From positions 1-7,929 of the forward strand of contig WQVP01000014.1 in the NCBI GenBank assembly GCA_009785765.1: a stretch of 7,929 nt of DNA, written 5' to 3'. A model generated the notes under the pieces. It was not told where the DNA came from. It ran no database searches and saw only the letters and a program-made list of their open reading frames with translations. Shown in pieces: positions 4,537 to 7,929 of the stretch; the first letter of the stretch is position 1, and the number at the start of each line of letters is the position of its first letter. This DNA is from Alphaproteobacteria bacterium. GTDB taxonomy: Bacteria > Pseudomonadota > Alphaproteobacteria > Rs-D84. A program made the position numbers and the translations under genes.

Positions 4537-6754
4537 TAATTTCTCTTGTTTCTTTTGTTCCAAAGTCATAAACCTTTGGCGTACCTGGATACCCCATGGC
4601 CGCATGGTGCGCCGGGATAAGATTTTCTGGCAATGGTGATGATTGCGGAATATTGCGCTTTTTTGCAAATTTTTCATTATCGTGCGCACGGAATTGATCA
4701 ACTTCAATCGGACGATTATAATAACCTTGCAACAAGACAATCTGTTTTTTATCACTCATTTTCATAATATCGTATGCGGAATATAAATCTTCTGGGTCGC
4801 CTTTTTTATATCCTTTTACAATCTTTGAATCTTTGTCCACGTCGGCTTTTTCTTTGATTTTTTGACCGATTAATTTTGAAAACTGTTGCGCTGCATCAAA
4901 ATCATTTTGACGCATTATAATTTTTGCGGCCGTTGTAGACATAATTGTGCCGGCGGCGTCTGCGCCGTATTTTTCCTGAATCTGGCGTAAATCTTGTCCA
5001 ATGATAAGATATGACACTTTTTGCCCACGGCCAAGATCCGGCCCCTTTATAACCGCATCCATTTTTTGCATCTTTGGCATTTCGTCCAGAACAAATAACA
5101 CAGATTGCGGCCCCAGTTGTTTGCCCGCATACATAGCGTCTGGCACATTAGTGATAAGGAAATCCGACATCAATTCAATAAAGATTGCGGTTATTGGGTT
5201 TAATGCCTGTGCATCCACAAGGTTAACGGAAAGATAAACTGTAACAGGCTCCCATTTTCCGGTCTTTGTATTTTTTATACCGCGCATATCTTCAAAATGA
5301 AACGTTGAATGCGATGTACGATTTCGGACGGCGGCATTTCGGAAAATTGAAAGCCCGGCAAGAACTGTGGACAAAATAGAGCCACGCTCTTTATCCGGCG
5401 TATTGGCAAGCTGTGTCAATTCAAGTACCGCACGGTGCGCATATCCAAACCGCCGTGCCTCTTCAACCGCATCGTTAAAAAGGTCGGCCATTTTATCCGT
5501 CATCATTGCCATTTGATCGCCTTGTTTGCGGCGCTCTTCAACTTGTTCGGCAACACGTATTTGATTACTGTTTAACCAATCCAGTATAAGCGACATAGAC
5601 GGCTCTTTCCCAATCCACCCAGTTGGAATAGTTGCCCAAGTTCCAACCGGCACAAAATTATCCGCATTAAGTGTACCGTTTTGCAACATTTGACGGGCGG
5701 CGTATGCATTTGGATCTTGCATAAATGCATAACGCTCATCCAATAACACTCTGTCTGTATCGTCAAACGTCCCGTCTTTTAATCTTGAAAGAAAATAATC
5801 AGACCATTTTGCACGCTCTATCTTGGATACCATAAATTGTACAAGACCCGATAATGCCGCACGACCAGATATAGTCCAGTGAGGGTCAGCCGTGGATGAT
5901 GCCTTATCAGCAATCAATGTCGTACAAATAGAGTCAATATAAAGGTCTCTTTTTTCCTGTACAAAAGGAACATGTTCGGGCGAAAGCGGATTCCATGACG
6001 GGTAATATAATCCTTTTTCAGGATCATCTTGACCGGCCCAATTTATAATAAATGTCGGACCCAAAGTTGCACGATATCCGGATGTTTTTTCGTCCAGTTC
6101 AGGCTTTGGGTCATTAATAATCATAGACACCGTATCGCATTCATAAATGGTCGGGATAACAACCGCAGACGTTTTACCAGTGCCCGGAGGCGCCACACAA
6201 AGCGTGGACAATGTTTCGTTTAACATCATCGGCTTTTTCTTCCAATACCCAAGAACTGTTATAAACCCATTTTTCAGGAATGTGTTTGTATCTATATCAC
6301 GCTGGTTTGCCTTTCTTGCGGTATGTTCGTTCCAGATATCTTTTCCGTATGGATTAATCTCTGATAAAAATGTATCAAATGTCATAAGATAAAACGCCGC
6401 AATCGGAATTAATGGCAATACAGCCGGAAAGTCTGGGCGTAAAATAATACGGGAAATCCATGCAGGAACCTCTGCAAATATGCGGATGCCGCCTGTGTTG
6501 ATTACTTGGTCAAAATAAATCGCAATCCATTGCATAGCGGCGGGCGACATACCGTACCGGAATACGTGTTCGGCCGCAAAGGACAATCCAAAGACCACCA
6601 TGGATGCCAAGAACATAAAAAAGACCCACCGGAATTTCCAGAATATCAATTCATTGCGAAGCCTGTCATGGTCTTTTGAATATTTGGATGAATCAAAAAT
6701 ACCAAAACCCAGGCCTTTGCCACTGACCGATAAAAGGTTAAGTTTCTTTGCCAA
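4526..6754 (-). CDS. virD4: VirD4/TraG-family type IV secretion coupling protein
   Basis: A 742-aa membrane ATPase of the T4CP family, which brings DNA-protein or effector substrates to a type IV secretion channel. Two N-terminal membrane segments (about 42-60 and 109-126) flank a periplasmic loop of about 48 residues, the usual VirD4 topology. Walker A is APPGTGKT (188-195), followed by INDPKPELDEKTSGYR (213-228) and WNPLSP (254-259). Walker B is SVLFVLDE (551-558), followed by IGQDLRQIQEKYG (585-597) and TTAAKIIMRQND (607-618), all hallmark T4CP blocks. An all-alpha region lies at roughly 300-480. The start is TTG at 6752-6754, supported by GGAG 7 nt upstream; the next Met (47) is inside the first membrane segment. 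It is somewhat longer than typical VirD4, with a polar C-terminal tail that may recognise substrate. No relaxase or VirB genes are visible, so conjugation versus effector export is open. TraG is an equally fitting name. Confidence 0.92.
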   Translation of the reverse strand: MAKKLNLLSVSGKGLGFGIFDSSKYSKDHDRLRNELIFWKFRWVFFMFLASMVVFGLSFAAEHVFRYGMSPAAMQWIAIYFDQVINTGGIRIFAEVPAWISRIILRPDFPAVLPLIPIAAFYLMTFDTFLSEINPYGKDIWNEHTARKANQRDIDTNTFLKNGFITVLGYWKKKPMMLNETLSTLCVAPPGTGKTSAVVIPTIYECDTVSMIINDPKPELDEKTSGYRATLGPTFIINWAGQDDPEKGLYYPSWNPLSPEHVPFVQEKRDLYIDSICTTLIADKASSTADPHWTISGRAALSGLVQFMVSKIERAKWSDYFLSRLKDGTFDDTDRVLLDERYAFMQDPNAYAARQMLQNGTLNADNFVPVGTWATIPTGWIGKEPSMSLILDWLNSNQIRVAEQVEERRKQGDQMAMMTDKMADLFNDAVEEARRFGYAHRAVLELTQLANTPDKERGSILSTVLAGLSIFRNAAVRNRTSHSTFHFEDMRGIKNTKTGKWEPVTVYLSVNLVDAQALNPITAIFIELMSDFLITNVPDAMYAGKQLGPQSVLFVLDEMPKMQKMDAVIKGPDLGRGQKVSYLIIGQDLRQIQEKYGADAAGTIMSTTAAKIIMRQNDFDAAQQFSKLIGQKIKEKADVDKDSKIVKGYKKGDPEDLYSAYDIMKMSDKKQIVLLQGYYNRPIEVDQFRAHDNEKFAKKRNIPQSSPLPENLIPAHHAAMGYPGTPKVYDFGTKETREIKSE

Positions 6755-6761
6755 GTTAGTG

Positions 6762-6765
6762 CTCC
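6762..6765 (-). promoter_or_regulatory. Shine-Dalgarno GGAG deciding a TTG start
   Basis: GGAG on the minus strand, 7 nt before TTG at 6752-6754. It is the reason for preferring this TTG as the start of the coupling protein. It lies at the edge of a heptamer arm. Confidence 0.65.
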
Positions 6766-6816
6766 GTTATCCGTTATCCGTCATCCGTGGATTGCGGACA
6801 GCTATTACATTTATTA

Positions 6817-6845
6817 TTTAATTATATCACAATTTAAGATATAAT
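6817..6845 (+). promoter_or_regulatory. Promoter of rsmE
   Basis: A perfect TATAAT (6840-6845) with a weak -35, TTTAAT (6817-6822), 17 bp upstream. Expected start near 6852, so the 5' UTR of about 24 nt consists almost only of heptamer repeat. Confidence 0.55.
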
Positions 6846-6849
6846 AAAA
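6821..6849 (-). promoter_or_regulatory. Promoter of the virD4 transcript (extended -10)
   Basis: Minus strand TGATATAAT: TATAAT at 6821-6826 with an extended -10 TG at 6828-6829. The -35 (TTTTAT, 6844-6849, spacer 17) is weak. It is interlocked with the rsmE promoter: each -35 overlaps the other's -10. Expected 5' UTR about 60 nt. Confidence 0.55.
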
Positions 6850-6875
6850 ACACGGATAACGCATAACGGATAACG

Positions 6876-7571
6876 ATGAAAAACATGCCCAGAATTTATA
6901 TAAATGAAAATCTTGAAACAGGAAAAGAAATCCCTGTGTCAAAAGATATTGCACATTATTTGCAAAAGGTTATGCGAACTGATAAATGCTTGGTTTTTAA
7001 TAATGGGGTTGAATATAATGCCACCATTCACGAATCACGATTTACGATTCACGGCGCGACAGCGCATACGGACCCATCAAACAACATCACCCTTGCGTTC
7101 GCTGTGATAAAACAATCCCGTATGGAAGAGATGTTAAACATGGCAGCGCAGATGGGCGTTGCACGTTTAATCCCAGTTATTACGGACAGAGTAAATGAAA
7201 AATTCCCAAAATGGGAAAGAATTAAAAAAATCATAACAGAGGCCGCAGAACAATCCGGCCGGAACAGTATTCCGATTTTGGAAAATCCACAAAAATTCGG
7301 TGAATTTTTAGGCACCAGGCATCAGGCACCAGGCACTAGTGATTTGTTCTTTGCAGACGAGAGAACAACAAATAATACTAATGCCCAGTGCCTGATGCCC
7401 AGTGCCCATCACAATGACAAAGTCATTTTGATAGGTCCCGAAGGCGGATTTTCAAACACAGAATTTGATGCGCTTGATAATGCAGGCGCCATTGGCATAA
7501 GCCTGGGCAAAACTATACTTCGTGCCGAGACCGCCGCAGTTGTTGCAATTGCAAAAACAATAAATAATTAA
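6876..7571 (+). CDS. rsmE: 16S rRNA (uracil-1498-N3)-methyltransferase RsmE
   Basis: A 231-aa SAM-dependent SPOUT-fold enzyme that methylates N3 of U1498 in 16S rRNA, in the cytoplasm on the 30S subunit. Diagnostic blocks: an N-terminal PUA-like part (PRIYIN ... HYLQKVMR), LAFAVIKQSRMEEMLNMAAQ (73-92) with GVARLIPV, EAAEQSGRN (122-130), and the knotted SAM-binding site LIGPEGGFSNTEFD (185-198) and ISLGKTILRAETAAVVAIA (208-226). Length is normal. Start ATG at 6876; a second ATG at 6885 (MPRIYIN) is also possible, and neither has a Shine-Dalgarno. Three heptamer arrays lie within the gene, encoding TIHESRFTIH (50-59), GTRHQAPGTS (146-155) and AQCLMPSAHH (170-179). The last two flank the strand DLFFADE and would sit in loops. 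All conserved motifs are intact, so the enzyme should work. It diverges from virD4. Confidence 0.95.
   Translation: MKNMPRIYINENLETGKEIPVSKDIAHYLQKVMRTDKCLVFNNGVEYNATIHESRFTIHGATAHTDPSNNITLAFAVIKQSRMEEMLNMAAQMGVARLIPVITDRVNEKFPKWERIKKIITEAAEQSGRNSIPILENPQKFGEFLGTRHQAPGTSDLFFADERTTNNTNAQCLMPSAHHNDKVILIGPEGGFSNTEFDALDNAGAIGISLGKTILRAETAAVVAIAKTINN
7026..7053. repeat. Heptamer array inside rsmE (site H1)
   Basis: Four consecutive 7-bp units: attcacg, aatcacg, atttacg, attcacg. They encode TIHESRFTIH in the N-terminal beta domain. No inverted partner. Confidence 0.85.
7311..7406. repeat. Inverted heptamer array pair inside rsmE (site H2)
   Basis: The left arm (7311-7338) has four units of GGCAYYA type (ggcacca, ggcatca, ggcacca, ggcacta). 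The right arm (7379-7406) has four of the complement (taatgcc, cagtgcc, tgatgcc, cagtgcc). Both arms are translated and would form a hairpin in the rsmE mRNA with a 40-nt loop. The repeat word is the same family as in array A near the left end. Confidence 0.9.
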
Positions 7572-7595
7572 GAACCGCCAAAAGGCGGCGCTTAA
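7568..7595. terminator. Hairpin after rsmE, possible bidirectional terminator
   Basis: CCGCC (7575-7579), loop AAAA, GGCGG (7584-7588), with outer arms TTAAG and CTTAA extending the palindrome over two mismatched pairs. It overlaps the TAA stop of rsmE. No long T run follows, so factor-independent termination is uncertain. Confidence 0.5.
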
Positions 7596-7697
7596 AATTG
7601 ATTCAGGCGTGGTGAATGCGCCGTGGTTCGGGAGCGTAGTGTATACAAATACATGAGCGAGCGAACCACAAGCAAGCACCCGCATCAATCAATTTTA
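7593..7697. repeat. Long imperfect palindrome between convergent genes
   Basis: The outer arms taaaattgatt (7593-7603) and aatcaatttta (7687-7697) are exact complements. Inner segments gtggttcg (7623-7630) and cgaaccac (7662-7669) also pair, as do gtgtat and atacat near the tip, so the whole is one hairpin of about 105 nt. It reaches the stop codon of the leftward gene. It is unlike the heptamer arrays and could be a REP-like element or a bidirectional transcript end. The gap 7572-7694 holds no gene. Confidence 0.7.
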
Positions 7698-7929
7698 CAT
7701 CCCGGTTAACAGTCCCATAAGTCTATTAACAGTATGCCCATCTTCAAGCGCAGTCGCAATTGTTATTGCGCTTTCTATGTCTGCACGGGCGCTTATGAAG
7801 TCTGACAGTTGTACATGAAGCGCTGCGCTGCGCTCAAAATAAAGGACTGCTTGCCTTGACATTAATTCACGCATTTCTTGGGTTGGTGCGGCCTGTATCT
7901 GATCTGATATTAATGTTATCGCTGTCAAA
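7695..7929 (-). CDS. TPR-like protein, C-terminal fragment (runs off right edge)
   Basis: The last 77 codons of a minus-strand gene whose start lies beyond the window; the frame is open to the edge. The visible part is entirely helical. The segment RQAVLYFERSAALHVQLSDF then ISARADIESAITIA has the spacing of a tetratricopeptide repeat pair (small residues and A at helix packing positions, D before the second helix). TPR proteins are protein-protein scaffolds; the role here is unknown. The C-terminus RLMGLLTGM is followed directly by the long palindrome shared with the end of convergent rsmE. The TTG at 7926-7928 should not be taken as the real start, since nothing shows it is one. Could equally be another helical repeat protein. 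Confidence 0.5.
   Translation of the reverse strand, partial: LTAITLISDQIQAAPTQEMRELMSRQAVLYFERSAALHVQLSDFISARADIESAITIATALEDGHTVNRLMGLLTGM

Larger units (their letters stand above)
6764..6875. repeat. Inverted heptamer array pair G flanking a divergent promoter
   Basis: The left arm (6764-6791) has units CCGTTAT, CCGTTAT, then CCGTCAT and CCGTGGA. The right arm (6852-6875) has acggata, acgcata, acggata, ending at the ATG of rsmE. Because they are inverted, each divergent transcript carries the same sense word (ACGGATA) in its 5' UTR. Confidence 0.88.

Noticed and set aside
4522..4755. Minus-strand open frame overlapping the end of the coupling protein in another frame
   Set aside because: Lies fully within virD4 coding sequence plus the repeat arm; composition is not protein-like.
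7926..7928. TTG as the start of the rightmost gene
   Set aside because: The frame is open to the window edge and nothing upstream can be seen, so the gene is treated as truncated.

Overview
The window looks like part of a moderately AT-rich alphaproteobacterial genome, possibly a small or host-associated one. The lineage call is inference: the small plus-strand protein resembles the DUF4167 family, which is known mainly from Alphaproteobacteria, and the mix of a VirD4-type coupling ATPase, prepilin-like proteins and ordinary rRNA-modification genes fits. No rRNA, tRNA, IS element, integrase or CRISPR array was seen.

Layout. 1-3085 (minus strand) is a three-gene cluster of prepilin-like proteins, transcribed C, B, A and running off the left edge. 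Each has a type IV prepilin N-terminus: a long basic leader, Gly at -1, Glu or Gln at +5, and a hydrophobic helix. The two large ones (486 and 423 aa) are paralogues with a beta-rich C-terminal half like PilV or tail-fibre tip proteins. 3086-3222 is a divergent promoter region. 3223-3507 (plus) is a short DUF4167-like protein ended by a clear intrinsic terminator. 3679-6754 (minus) is a virD4/traG-type coupling protein followed by an RsuA/RluB-family pseudouridine synthase. 6755-6875 is a second divergent promoter region. 6876-7571 (plus) is rsmE. 7572-7694 holds two hairpins between convergent genes, and 7695-7929 (minus) is the end of a TPR-like protein.

The most unusual feature is a system of short tandem repeats with period 7 or 8. 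Each locus has its own repeat word, and most occur as two inverted arms. They sit in nearly every intergenic gap and also invade coding sequence, where they fall in tolerant places: all three prepilin leader peptides, the S4-to-catalytic linker and a loop of the pseudouridine synthase, and three sites in RsmE. The arms carry the stop codons of all four complete minus-strand genes and in one case the Shine-Dalgarno and start codon. In mRNA they would fold around starts and stops.

Working together: the prepilins plus a coupling ATPase suggest a pilus or type IV secretion/conjugation role, but they are separate transcripts and no other T4SS or T4P machinery is visible here. The two rRNA-modification genes are housekeeping neighbours. 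Both divergent regions have closely interlocked promoters, one pair sharing a single palindromic -35 hexamer, so opposing transcripts may compete.
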